Shown here: in pieces, positions 35,554-49,879 of the stretch
Layout of the letters: each line of letters starts with the position of its first letter
Numbering within the stretch: the first letter of the stretch is position 1
Assembly: GCA_019022495.1 (NCBI GenBank)
Contig: JAFEKR010000005.1
Location: 3,596,001-3,660,000 of the forward strand
Direction of reading: 5' to 3'
DNA from: Epichloe hybrida
Lineage: Eukaryota > Ascomycota > Sordariomycetes > Hypocreales > Clavicipitaceae
Length of the DNA stretch: 64,000 nucleotides
Translations under genes and position numbers: made by a program
Notes under the pieces: model-generated
Database searches by the model: none
Told to the model about the DNA's origin: nothing
Seen by the model: the letters and a program-made list of their open reading frames with translations, nothing else

Positions 35554-36244
35554 ATTATATAAAAAAAAAAAAAAGGGGGGGGGGGGAGGTAGGCGGGGGG
35601 GATCGGCTGGAGGATTGGTGAGGATAAGACACATACGATCGATATAACATCTGGTGTATGTTACAAAACATTTCGAAAGTTACGGTCTTGCATGGACTTG
35701 GCTCCAGTGTCTTCGTGGATGTGGTGCAAGACCCTTGTTAGCCGTGAAACACAAGGCAGAAGCCATTACAGAATGAGTCCAGACATGTTCATCATCTATT
35801 AAGTTATCGACATCGTCCCCGCTGATATTAATGTCTCGCTTGAGCCAAATTTGCAACACGAGCAAAGCCCTTCTGCTACCTTGGCCTCTTATTACTCCTT
35901 CACCCGAAAAGATGGAAGAAAACGTCCACAGTCAACGTATCATGATGGAGGGCAATATAGCCAGCTTCTTATTGAAAAAAAAGGGGAGGGCTTCTTCCAC
36001 AAACTTTTCCATCGCCCCCCCCCCCTCGAAAAAAAAAAAAACGTTGAAAAGAAAGAATCTGCAGTGCTCAGCTCGCCGCTGCATCCACACCGCCGCTGCT
36101 CTCATCGTCTGATGTCGTGATTCATTTTTACTGTAAAAAAAAAACTCCTCAAATGCACCCACCACATCGCTGGCGCCCCCCGAGTCCGCAGCTAGTGGGA
36201 TTTTTGCTGGAAACTCCTCATGTTTTCTTTCCTTTTATCATTCC
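35554..36244. other. Convergent 3' intergenic region between ACAD and PKC1
   Basis: About 690 bp. An A14/G-rich run (35561-35587) lies directly after the dehydrogenase stop; further C- and A-homopolymers occur at 36014-36042 and 36135-36144. No gene seen. Confidence 0.5.
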
Positions 36245-40147
<3,903 letters not shown>

Positions 40148-41327
40148 GGCGGGCAAGAGCTACGGCGCGATGCGTACGCGCTGAACAAAGGGTGGGAAGA
40201 CAGCTTTGTCGGAGTCGACGTGCGGCCGGCCACCAGCAGGAGAGGAGAGAGGGGGGTTACGTGGGCTTGACCACGTTTGAGAAGCAAAACCTGTGCTTTT
40301 GGCGAGAGACCTCCCCTGAGGCACGAAGAGGCAAGCGAAAATCCGAGACCGGCTGGGAAACGGGGCAGCGAAGAGGGGGTCTGGTACGCCCAGCTGTGTG
40401 CTTGAAGTCGTTGGGGGGGGGAAGAGACGAGGTTGAGTGGGCTGGGCTGGTTGATTTGTGGTGGTGGGAAAGATGTCGTCAGTGACGGAGTGGCGGGAGG
40501 AGGGGTCTGGGTCTGTCGTCTGTCTGTCGTCTGTCTGTCGTGCTGGTGCTGCTCTCTGCCAGCCGGTTCTCTGCTCTTGCGGGGCGGCAACAAGTCGAAT
40601 GATTCTACGGATTACGGATTACGGATTACAAAACAAACTAGGATAATAATAATAAACGCGCACGCACTGTGACACTGCTGATCAATGGCTTGCGGGCTTG
40701 CGGGCTTGCGACGGTGCCTGTGCCTGTGCCTGTGCCTGCCTGTGCCTGCCTGTGCCTGCAACAAGGACGCGGGACGCAAGACCACGGCAGCAAATTGTCC
40801 CGCATCCAAGAATCAAGACACTCATCATCAAGACGTCAAGACGTCAAGACTAGCTAGCTCTGCTTGTTTGTTGCCATTCTCATTTCATCCCGTCTGCTTT
40901 GTTACCGCGGACCCCACCGGATTGACGAGCATCATCTTGCCATATTCTCGCCATCTTCCAGCCCTCTTGTTTACCTTGTTTACTTTCGAGGCGTGGTGAC
41001 GAGGGAATGATTTCTTCTGGGAGGTTCTCGACTTTTGCGCCACGTTGCGCCACAGTGCCACTCTCAACCTGACACTTGGGAAACGGCTTGCGCCATTAAT
41101 ACTGTAATAGACACCGAGGCGACGACTCACGAGGAGGGCGACAACGTCACGTCACGCATATGCTCAATAACCATGAATGACATCGCTGATAGCGCTGATG
41201 TAGACATAACGTGGTGAAAGAATGGGTTCGCTCGTAAAAATCTGTATACATGATGCTGGAATTTCATACGATACAAAAAGGCAACAACGAGGACCAAATC
41301 CACGCACGCAGACGGGTGACTGAATTT
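40148..41327. promoter_or_regulatory. Intergenic region upstream of PKC1 and downstream of SHE9
   Basis: About 1.2 kb with short repeats: CTGTCGT near 40510-40540, TACGGATTACGGAT (40609-40627), and CTGTGCCTGC units (40719-40760). The PKC1 promoter lies here. No gene is supported. Confidence 0.5.
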
Positions 41328-42545
41328 TCACAGTAACCTCATGAAAACCATCACCAGACTTCCAGCAATGAGTGCCCCTGCCAATCCTCCCTGTAATGCC
41401 AAAGTCGATGCATCCTTCATCCGCAGGTTGATCGTCCTCTCACTGCACAGATCTGCTGCCACAGCCTTCCACTGCGCAGGGTCCATGACGATTTGTGTCC
41501 ATGGCTCCTGTGTGAACCCTGAACCAGCTACTTCGGGAGTCAGCGTCGCCGCGGACGGAACCTCCGGTGCAGCCTTTAATGGAAGTTCATCTTCTCGCCT
41601 AGCCAGCGACATCTTGACGGCTTCCAATTCACCACGAACTTCTTCCAAAATCCTCTTTTCTTCCTCAGCCACGCCTTTGACAAGCCGCCTCCTCCGCCAA
41701 GGCTCGGCAAAAAATTGTAGCACAACGAAGAGCAGGAAATTCATGCCCATGAGGCCCCATGTGCCCCAGGTACTTGCTCGCCGAATTCTGTCACTCCAGA
41801 TCTGCTCTTCGTGGTAGCGCTTCAGTATGCCCGCATTCAAGCGCTGACTTAGACTCTGCTCCTCGGTCTCTGATTCTGTCAAAGACTCCTGTGCCTTTGC
41901 GACCTCGCCTTCTAGCACATGGTCTGTCCTGTACAGCTCCGTGAATCGTTCCAAGTCGGCTGGCGACCATGTGTCTTTTCGTGCCAGAAGGGTCGTCACT
42001 TCGCGTTGCGTGGTAGCTCGCTTTGTGTTTGAGGACTTGTATGCTTGCCGTGCGGAGCGAACTCTGGCATGAGCCGCCGCCAATTGCATCTCGATCGTCT
42101 CGTTTTCTTTTTTAATGGCCTCGATCGCGGAGTAGCCGGTTATGTCGTTTAACGTTTGCGAGGCAGTCAGAACCCGTGCTTGGACATTATCCATCACATG
42201 ACTGAACCTCTGATTCAAATTGCTTCGACGGCTGTCCGTTTCCGACGGCAGCTCTACTGAATGGGACCGTGGTTCTTCGGCAGTACGTTTTTTTTCCGGC
42301 ATTGTGTCTGCGCTGTTTCTGGAGATGGAGCGAGATTCTGCATCCTTGGATGGATTTTGCGACGAGAATGGTCGCAGTGGATATGTGAACAATTGACAGC
42401 TCACATGATTCAAGATGGTCCTGCTGTCTGACGAGCTCGATAGTCGTGCTGCCTTTGAGGCTAAAAACGGCGCCTCTCGTCGCATCAGCATCCTCCGGCT
42501 ACCTGCCAAGGCTACTCGAGCCATTGGGCCACCGAGAGGCGGCAT
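41328..42545 (-). CDS. SHE9: Mitochondrial inner-membrane protein SHE9/MDM33
   Basis: Inner-membrane protein required for normal mitochondrial morphology, proposed to act in inner-membrane fission or remodelling. Single exon, 405 residues. The N-terminus is a basic presequence (MARVALAGSRRMLMRREAPF). Residues 110-265 are strongly helical and coiled-coil-like, with family blocks RFSHVMDNVQARVLTASQTL, NDITGYSAIEAIK, WSPADLERFTELYRTDH and WSDRIRRASTWGTWGLMGMN. A first membrane span (GLMGMNFLLFVVLQFFA) is followed by the basic PWRRRRLVKG, and a second (GGLAGALIAGSLVMVFMRLL) ends the protein, matching the two-span Mdm33 topology. Start at 42545 (MPPLGGPMARV) or 42524 (MARVALAG) cannot be separated by sequence alone. 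Confidence 0.9.
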   Translation of the reverse strand: MPPLGGPMARVALAGSRRMLMRREAPFLASKAARLSSSSDSRTILNHVSCQLFTYPLRPFSSQNPSKDAESRSISRNSADTMPEKKRTAEEPRSHSVELPSETDSRRSNLNQRFSHVMDNVQARVLTASQTLNDITGYSAIEAIKKENETIEMQLAAAHARVRSARQAYKSSNTKRATTQREVTTLLARKDTWSPADLERFTELYRTDHVLEGEVAKAQESLTESETEEQSLSQRLNAGILKRYHEEQIWSDRIRRASTWGTWGLMGMNFLLFVVLQFFAEPWRRRRLVKGVAEEEKRILEEVRGELEAVKMSLARREDELPLKAAPEVPSAATLTPEVAGSGFTQEPWTQIVMDPAQWKAVAADLCSERTINLRMKDASTLALQGGLAGALIAGSLVMVFMRLL

Positions 42546-43204
42546 CGCGGGCGACGGTACCGAGACGCAGCTTTCGTCCCGCGGCGATGCAGTCCTATTG
42601 GTTTCGTGGTGTTGTCAATCCGTGCCTGGATGATGGTGCCTGGCGTTGAGATCCAACAGCATGGCTCAGCTCACGCGCCTTGACATTTTCTGCCGCCTCT
42701 GGGCCCTTGATCGAGGATTCGAGCACGAATATTTCCAGGCAGACTCCCTGACCGCCTTTCGGAAACGAACGGGCGAAGGGGCCGACGTTGCTTTGTGGTG
42801 CGGTCTTTTGCAATGGATAGCGGTCAACTTGGTTGGTGCCCGGCAGCTGCAGGACTCAAGGAGCACCGGGGCCCAGTGGGGCTCTCGGTATCAGCCTCAG
42901 CCACTGACAGCCAGTGTCAGCCACTGACAGCCAGTGAGTGAGTGCCTGGCCGCTGTCAGCCAACGCCAAACCCGGCTGGACCCTCCATGACGACATTCCG
43001 GCTGCCGCCTCAATTGACGGACCTCACCCTCTCTGTCCCTCGTTAATAATATTTCCGTCGAGTTTCAGCTCAGCCAATTCGAGCGGTCAAGTCGACCATT
43101 CCGCAACCTTTCTCATCAAGCAGAACTGAACATTGGAATTCCCAACCGATGCCCCGAACCCGATTGAACAAATTTACACGCCCTACAATCAATCCTCCGC
43201 CACA
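42546..43204. promoter_or_regulatory. Divergent promoter region, SHE9 / HAD phosphatase
   Basis: About 660 bp between divergent starts, with a CCACTGACAGCCAGTG repeat (about 42900-42935). No domain-bearing frame was seen. The phosphatase frame is open upstream to 43133, but only from a TTG. Confidence 0.5.
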
Positions 43205-44104
43205 ATGGGATCTCTCAGCAACGAAACTCCGGCGCTCGCCACCAATCCCAAGTTCATCTTCTTCACTGATTTCGACGGCACCGTCACCACCGCCGACTCG
43301 AATGATTTCATGACCGACAACCTCGGCTTCGGGGTCGAGAAGCGCCGCCAAGGCAACAAAGATGTTCTCTCTGGCAAATTGCACTTTCGCGATTCATTTC
43401 AGGAGATGATGGACAGCATCGCGACACCGTACGATGAGTGCACTGATATTCTGCTCCAGAACATCAAGCTCGACCCTGGCTTCAAGGAGTTCTACGATTG
43501 GTCGCGCGGGAACAATGTTCCCATTGTCATCCTGAGCGGTGGCATGACGCCCATCATCCGAGCCTTGCTGGACAAGTTGCTGGGGCCGGGCTGGGACATC
43601 CAGATTGTGAGCAACGACGTGCGACCCCGTGAGGGCAAGAGCATTAACGAGAAGGGGGGCTGGAGAATCGAGTTCCACGATGATAGGTAGGCCCAAATTC
43701 TGGTCGGCGAAGTCGAGCCAAGGGAGCGGTTGAAATTGACCTTTTGCGGGAATTCTTAGTATCCATGGCCACGACAAGTCCATCGAGATTCGCAAATACT
43801 CCTCGTTGCCTAACCGGCCCACCATGTTCTACGCCGGTGACGGTGTGTCCGATCTCTCTGCTGCCAAGGAGACTGATTTGCTGTTTGCCAAGGCCGACAA
43901 GGGTAAGTTGTTGCTGCGGCACGGCGGTATTCAAGTGCGCAGCACAGTAGCTAACATCCGGGCGTCTTAGATCTCGTCACCTACTGCGAAAACGAAAAGG
44001 TTCCCTTCGTCACGTTCAAAGACTGGACCAGCATTAGCCAGACCGTCAAGGACATTGCTGCCGGAAAGATGACTGTACAGGACGCTGCAAAGGGACGCAT
44101 CTGA
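43205..44104 (+). CDS. HAD-superfamily phosphatase (DKMTPPase-like, yeast Pyp1/YNL010W type)
   Basis: Cytosolic Mg-dependent phosphatase of the haloacid dehalogenase fold. Exons 43205-43686, 43760-43902 and 43971-44104 (introns of 73 and 68 bp) encode 252 residues. HAD motif I is FFTDFDGTVTT with the nucleophile and acid/base Asp pair; motif II is VILSGGM; motif IV is FYAGDGVSDLSAAKETD with the Mg-binding acids. DSNDFMTDNLGFG after motif I is characteristic of the DKMTPPase/Pyp1 group. Relatives dephosphorylate polyol phosphates or act in methionine salvage, and the sequence alone does not decide the substrate. ATG 43205 (MGSLSNETPALATNPKF) is the first ATG in frame. It is the last intact gene before the AT-rich block. 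Confidence 0.87.
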
Positions 44105-44589
44105 GGACTCATATACCTCTCGAATAGGATACAATGAAAATGCATGGAAAAGTATACGCGACTTTGAGATGTTTGCATTATAGTGAGCTGAAACCACACA
44201 CACACACACAATTCTGCCATGTTCGTTTCTCAACGAATGAGCACCGACAGTTGGACGCTAGGATTTACACGACGAATTATCTAGGGGCATGGATTTGCGG
44301 ATTTGCCACAATTAGACTTGACTTCTCGGATAGAATTTGATAGATATCCATACTCTTGACCCAACTCGGGCATCGAGTACTAGACTTTTATTACTGATAT
44401 GTGTCCCATGATTCAGAGACACAGAGTTCACTGAATCCTCCTGTGTGCTTGCGGCTACTCAAAGTATCTGGCGTTACAATTATGCTTTACTCTGTCCTCT
44501 CCTCCTCCACCGGGATGGCATACCAACACAAAAACAAGCAGGGAGTTGGAGTGCCTTGCGTATTGGCCTTGTTGAGTCTGGTCCGTGTT

Positions 44590-44838
44590 ATCTCTTTGGT
44601 GACGGTAAGGCCTCGCGGCGGTCACTACATGGGCTTGTGTGCAATCAACATGCACTGATTAAAGCTGCGTTCACATGCCTACGTAATCTTTGGAGCTATA
44701 AGTACCTGTACCTTGGGAAGATGCCTGGTATTCAGTGGGTTTCCCTATGCTCTAGATGTCACTTGTGGCGACCAAGGATGGTCATGGGTCGAGTGACCTT
44801 GCGAGGCCTTACAATGTATGCATCGTCACCAAAGAGAT
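44590..44838. repeat. 249-bp structure with imperfect terminal inverted repeats
   Basis: ATCTCTTTGGTGACG at 44590-44604 is repeated inverted at 44824-44838. Just inside, TAAGGCCTCGC (44606-44616) and GGTCACT pair with the inverted copy at 44792-44812. A 10-bp insertion in the right arm offsets the two blocks. This resembles a decayed small MITE or a large hairpin. Confidence 0.6.
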
Positions 44839-44886
44839 GCAACCCACTGCGTGCCTGGTGAAGACGACGATGTGTCCCGTCTCGTT

Positions 44887-44951
44887 AACCCTCTTCCACC
44901 TTCTGGAGTCACGTCAACAAGGGTCGGCCAGTGGGCACGTGGAAGAGGGTT
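44887..44951. repeat. Perfect 13-bp inverted repeat (hairpin), 39-nt loop
   Basis: AACCCTCTTCCAC (44887-44899) is exactly complementary to GTGGAAGAGGGTT (44939-44951). It could form a stem-loop or be the ends of a very small element. Confidence 0.75.
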
Positions 44952-45298
44952 GAGGTCTGACTAGGATGGAGGATTCATTTATTCATCATACGGACGTAGA
45001 GAAAACAAGCGGGGCGCAATGGTCTGACTTGAAGAAGTCATGGTGCAGGACGGCATATTCATTCTCTGGCCTTAAAATCTTTGCCAAAATCAAACAGGGA
45101 TCAGGGTGTATGTATAAATGGCTCGCTCCCCGCTCCTTAACATATTCACTTTTCACTTTTTCATCGTGAAACCTTCCCTCCTAGGCTCGCCAAATCCTCA
45201 GAGCGACGCAGCGAGTCGAGTACAGACTCCAGTTCACATTTATTAACCCAGCCCGTCTCGGCGAACCACCCACCTCTTCCCAACAACAACAACGCACC

Positions 45299-46057
45299 AT
45301 GGCCTCCGGGTGCGCCAGTTGCAAAAAGTCGCCTCCCCAGGTCACTCTCAAGTGCTGCTCGAAATGCTCCGTGACGCAATACTGCTCCAGAGACTGCCAA
45401 AAAGGCAGACTGGAAGGTCCATAAGAAGAATTGCGGCAGACAAGCCCCCGGCGCAGCACCGTCTCCCCAGAGCTCCGCGTCCGCAAACGTTTCGCCTTCA
45501 AAGGGCCTGGAAGGGGGCATCGCCAAGCCCTTTACTCGTCTCGACAACGGCACCTGGCTCCACGACCGACCGGAGAAGGACGTATCTCCTTAGAGGTCAT
45601 AGGCTTTGTGGATCCATGGGGCCCGCAAAGTCAGTATCTGTATCTTCAATCAGAACTTTGGTCAGTGGAAACGGCCTGGAAATACCTTGACAACCGAGTG
45701 AGTGTTGACAGTGTTGACGATCCTGGACCGTACGTAGTCCACATGCAGACCGTAGTACACCCACATGTACCCGTCAAAACCCGTCCATCCACGTGTCGAA
45801 TGGCTGAATCCATAACTCATTCCGGTCCGCCCGATCCGACGCGCGGTAGAAATTGGTGATGAAGGTTGCGCATCGCGAGACGCGGGGTCAGGCAGGTTCA
45901 TCGTGGTGAACTCGTGAGGGTAGCATGTATCTCTGGTTTACTTTTATCTAATTGGATACATACAGACCTTGGTTAACGTGACTCCACAAGGCTTATGACC
46001 TCTAAGGAGATACGGACTGCTCATCGACGCCTACTGCCTGCGCATGGACGACATGTA
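45299..46057 (+). pseudogene. MYND zinc-finger protein gene, frameshifted, interrupted by a MITE and truncated
   Basis: ATG 45299 opens a MYND finger: CASCKKSPPQVTLKCC, CSKCSVTQYCSRDCQK. At an A5 run (45399-45403) the frame is lost. One A fewer would continue into ADWKVHKKNC, completing the finger's last Cys/His ligands, then a Ser/Pro linker and KPFTRLDNGTWLHDRPEKDV. There a 424-bp element is inserted. Beyond it, YGLLIDAYCLRMDDMY continues in the same frame until 46057, where a Tc1/mariner-like end (CAGTAAGG) replaces the rest of the gene. MYND proteins are protein-interaction adaptors. The specific role is unknown, and the remaining copy is unlikely to make the full protein. Confidence 0.8.
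45586..46009. mobile_element. 424-bp MITE-like element with ~28-bp terminal inverted repeats
   Basis: Left end CTCCTTAGAGGTCATAGGC matches the inverted right end CTCCTTAGAGGTCATAAGC; the match runs about 27 bp with two mismatches to TTGTGGA. Flanking AT/AT (45584-45585, 46010-46011) reads as a 2-bp target duplication. Removing the element plus one AT restores the host reading frame exactly (EKDV/YGLLIDAY). There is no coding capacity, so it is non-autonomous, of undetermined superfamily. A TA duplication is the alternative reading but would leave the host gene out of frame. Confidence 0.8.
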
Positions 46058-46858
46058 CAGTAAGGTAGCGAAAGTCTGGATAACCACGAAAATTGACCCC
46101 ATTAGGCAAATTAACCTTATAAATTAATTACCTTGCTGCATATGTACTTTTAACTTTAATCTATTATAAATTATATACTTATAATAGGAATTAATTTCTT
46201 TTTTATTTAGGAGGCCTAATACTTTATGTATTACTCTCTAGTGTATATAGTAGTTATGATTTAGCGTAGTATTAATTCTATTAGCTAATTTATAATACTC
46301 TCTTTAATTTACTTCTAACTTTTAATAGTAGCTTTATAAAGCTTTTCTAGACTATAATTTAAAGTTATTATTAAAGCTAGTTTTAGATATTACTTTATAA
46401 TTTTTTCTGTTATAAATTTCTAAAGGTTTTTAATAGGATTAAGGTTAGGTAAATATATGTTAAGAGTGTAAAGGTTAGAGATAGGATGTTTATTAAAGCA
46501 AGTCTTTAAAGAACCTTTAAGCTATATAAATAATAAAGAGACTAGCTAGCTATAAGATAGCTATGTGCTTATAAAGCAAGGTATTTATTAAAGATTATAT
46601 ATATTATTAGTGCTAGGTTAAAGATTAAAACCTTCACGCACCCGCCCCTAGCTAGTATTTATCTAGTAGTGACTATAATAGTCTTAGCTATTACTTCGTT
46701 ATATAACCTTTCAGTGCAAGCTGTGACAATATAGTAGCTAATTTACTAATTTAACTGTATTTTTATTGGCTTATTCCTTTAATCACTCTTATATAACTTA
46801 AGCGTTATAAGTTAAAGCGTTATCTTAAGTAAATATATAACCTAGTTTAGTAATAGTT
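46058..46858 (-). mobile_element. Tc1/mariner-like transposon remnant, split by a solo LTR
   Basis: Host TA at 46056-46057 is followed by CAGTAAGGTAGCGAAAG, which looks like a Tc1/mariner terminus after a TA target. On the minus strand, about 46457-46225, a degenerate frame reads NLNPIKNL then a stop, KFITEKIIK, LEKLYKATIKS and IKESIIN, matching the C-terminal DDE block of Tc1 transposases (consensus DLNPIENLW). Stops replace Trp and the catalytic Glu of IEN is Lys (GAA to AAA), consistent with RIP. A solo LTR (46458-46728) interrupts it; the distal part runs to about 46858. The right end is not identified. Confidence 0.65.
46458..46728 (+). mobile_element. Solo LTR A (gypsy family of this block)
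   Basis: A 271-bp sequence starting TGTTAAGAGTG and ending GCTGTGACA, homologous to the LTRs at 48223 and 57331. It has TG...CA ends and a perfect 5-bp target duplication ATATA (46453-46457, 46729-46733), showing insertion followed by LTR-LTR recombination inside the Tc1 remnant. Confidence 0.85.
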
Positions 46859-47239
46859 AGAGCATTGCATTACAATACAATACATTTGATGTATTGTGTA
46901 TTGTATTGTATTGTATTGACAATATAATATAATACATTACATTACATAATATAATACGTTAGAAATTTTACAATACAATATAATACATGTATTATTTGTA
47001 TTTTTTTGTATTTTTTTTCTTTTTTTTCTATTTAAAGTAAATTTTTTAATTATAAGCATTGACAGAGTATATATATATATATATAAATATAATAGCTTAT
47101 AATAGCTTATAATAGCTTATAATAGTTTGTAATAGCTTATATATTATTAGAGTATTGTTTGTATTGTATTTATTGTATTTTTTCGGAAAAATTTGTATTT
47201 GTATTGTATTTGAAAAAATTTGTGTTTATTGTATTTATG
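46859..47239. mobile_element. AT-rich hAT-like fragment with GTATT subterminal repeats
   Basis: Begins near TAGAGCATTGCATTACAATA and is full of TGTATTGTATT repeats in both orientations. At 47091-47140 are five copies of the decamer AATAGCTTAT, the inverse of the decamer array inside the hAT-like element at 49116-50776. It is probably a relative of that element; its ends are unclear. Confidence 0.4.
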
Positions 47240-47509
47240 TGTCATAGCTTGCACTAAAAGGTTAAGAACGAAGTGATAGCTAAGACTATTGCAGTCGCTA
47301 CTAGATAGATACTAGCTAGGGGCAGGTGCGTGAAGGTTTTAATCTCTAACCTAGCACTAATAATATGCGTAGTCTTTAATAAATACCTTACTTTATAAGC
47401 ATATAGCTATCTTATAGCTAGCTAGCCTCTTTATTATTTATATAGCCTAAAGGTTCTCTAAAGACTTGCTTTAATAAACATCCTATCTTTAACCTCTGCG
47501 CTCCTGACA
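47240..47509 (-). mobile_element. Inverted solo LTR B, least mutated copy
   Basis: A 270-bp LTR in reverse orientation, TGTCATAGCTTGCACT...GCGCTCCTGACA, flanked by TTATG/TTGTG (47235-47239, 47510-47514), a 5-bp target duplication differing by one G-to-A change. It keeps more C/G positions than the other LTRs (for example GCAGTCGCTACTAG) and so best approximates the original LTR. Confidence 0.83.
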
Positions 47510-47534
47510 TTGTGGCTTCCTCCGGACCCTCGGA

Positions 47535-48222
47535 CAGAGTATTATTTGTAGTGTAGTTAGTATAGTTTTTAGGAAAATTTTGTATTGATATTGTAGTTTT
47601 TTTTTCTTATATTTAGTGTAATGTAGTTTTTTTTTATAGTGTAGTGTAGTGTAGTTTTTTTTCCCTTATAGTATAGTATAGTTAGTATAGTTACTAACTA
47701 TACTAACTATGAAAACTATAAATATACTATTAGTAAAAAAAAAGTAGGCTTTTTTATTATATAAGGTTATTTTAAGGATTAAAAGAAGGCTAGTTATATA
47801 GAAGCTTTTATTATTACCTATTTTACCTAATTAGTTATATAATTTATAAAATTTACCTTTTTTTAAGGATTTTACTATAACTAGGGTTATTTATAATATT
47901 ATACCTTTTTAATAATACTATTATACTTATTACTTTATTTTACTAATATAACTTAAAGAAAAACCTTCTTATTATTTTATTTACTATTACTATTAATTAT
48001 TTTATATTTTAAAATATTATTATTATTATTTTAAATAAAAAATACCCTAAACTAATAGAATAAAATTAATTAAGAAATCTAGATAAATTACTAGAAGTTA
48101 ATAAAATATATACTTAGTACTTAAATCTTATTCTTAATATAATAAGAACTTAAAAAAAGCTTAAACTATTTATTTAAGATTTAAACTAATTAAATATTAC
48201 TTTTAGCTTTATAATTCTAAAG
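47535..48222. mobile_element. Truncated hAT-like fragment (left end only)
   Basis: Starts CAGAGTATTATTTGTAGTG with TAGTGTAG subterminal repeats like those of the complete hAT-like element, followed by A/T-rich non-coding DNA. LTR C abuts it at 48223, suggesting that the gypsy element inserted into it. Confidence 0.45.
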
Positions 48223-48492
48223 TGTTAGGAGCGCAGAGGTCAAAGATAGGATGTTCATCGAAGCGAGTCTTTAGAGAACCTTTAGGCTATACAAATAATA
48301 AAGAGGCTAGCTAGCTATAAGATAGCTATATGCTTATAAAGCAAGGTACTTATTAAAGACTATATATATTATTAGTGCTAGGTTAGAGATTAAAACCTTT
48401 ATATACCTACCCCTAGCTAGTATTTATCTAGTAGTAACTATAATAGTCTTAGCTATTACTTTATTCTTAACCTTTTAGTATAAGCTATAATA
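48223..48492 (+). repeat. LTR C, 5' LTR of gypsy copy 1
   Basis: A 270-bp LTR starting TGTTAGGAGCGCAGAGG and ending AAGCTATAATA (CA end mutated to TA). Internal sequence AATTAATCTCTCTTAACC follows directly, identical in position to the sequence after LTR D, and should contain the primer-binding site. Confidence 0.85.
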
Positions 48493-49879
48493 AATTAATC
48501 TCTCTTAACCTTTTTAAGGATATAAACTATTAGCTAGATTATTATATAGCTAATACTCTAAAGATCTATAAGAAACACACTAGTACCTTATAATAATAAA
48601 GCTATAGATAATTAGGAAAATAAAGAACCCCTATAATCTAGAACTATAAATAATAGGGTGTAATAAACGCCACTTAATCCTAATTTAGGTGAAGATATAG
48701 ATAATATAACTAAAGAAAAAAGGGCATTATAGTAATACTATAAGGTTATATAATCTAAGCTACATTGCCTTTAGAGAAGATAAGAGGTCTTATAGATAGA
48801 GGCATAAATTAAAGAGCTTAAGGCAAATCTAGGATTAGCTAGACCTTAAACTAGACTTATAATTACCTCTTAATCTAGACCTATAATTACCCTTTAAACA
48901 TTAGCTATAATTTTACCTATAGTTTATAGTAATATAGTAGTAATTATATAGTAAGGTAGTCTTATTAAAATGTAGATAAAAATGCTTACGTATAAAGGGG
49001 AAATGTATAAAAGCCTATAGAATTTCTTAGTAAACTTAGATATACTATTTAAATTAGACCGCTATACCTTTAAGGATAATATAACTAAGGTAGCGTATAT
49101 AGGCAGCTGCCTAGCCAGAGCTTTACATGTAGTGTAGTAAATGTAGTATTTTGACTTTCCTTATAGTATGTAGTGTAGTGAATTGTAGTGTAGTGTAGTA
49201 TGTAGTGTAGTAATAAAAAAAAAGTGGGGTATTATATAGTTTTATAATATTCCTTAGATTTTTCTTAATTAATTTAATATTAGCTGTTTTTTTTATTATA
49301 ATTTAGTTATTTAGTTATAAATTCTTAAAGTTTAATATTATTAAGATTATTAAGCTAATTATAGGTATATAGAAGCTAAATAAGGTATATTTTAGTTTAT
49401 AATTATAACCTATTTTTTTCCCTTAATTATAGAGGTTACTTTATTTTAATATCTTTTTCTTTAGATTTACTATTTATTTTAGTATGCTTTTTTTACTTAA
49501 AATATAGGAATTACCCTAAAGAAATTATTTTTTATTATATATAAATAAGACTAAAACTCTAATAATATTATATATATTATATAACTATCTTATTAATAAG
49601 AGAATATTAAAATTTAACTAATAAAGAAGTTCCTAGTAATATAGCTATCTTATTAGAATTATAAATAATTATATTAACTTTAAGGGTTTTTTTAGTAAAA
49701 GAAATAGTAAAAGTACTAAGTAAAGTTACTTAAAAAGAACTAAATATTTAATTTAGATTTAATAAATATATATAATGAATTTTCCTTAGTATTAAAGTTA
49801 TTTAAAAATAAGCTTTAAAAGTAAGTTAAATAATATAGATTATCTTTAGTTTTCTTACTTAGTAATATAGTTTTTTCTA

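Larger units (their letters stand above)
44105..45298. other. Intergenic region with inverted repeats next to the heterochromatin border
   Basis: About 1.2 kb with no supported gene. It contains a CA microsatellite (44196-44210) and the two inverted-repeat structures listed separately. Base composition is still like gene space, not like the AT-rich block. Confidence 0.55.
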
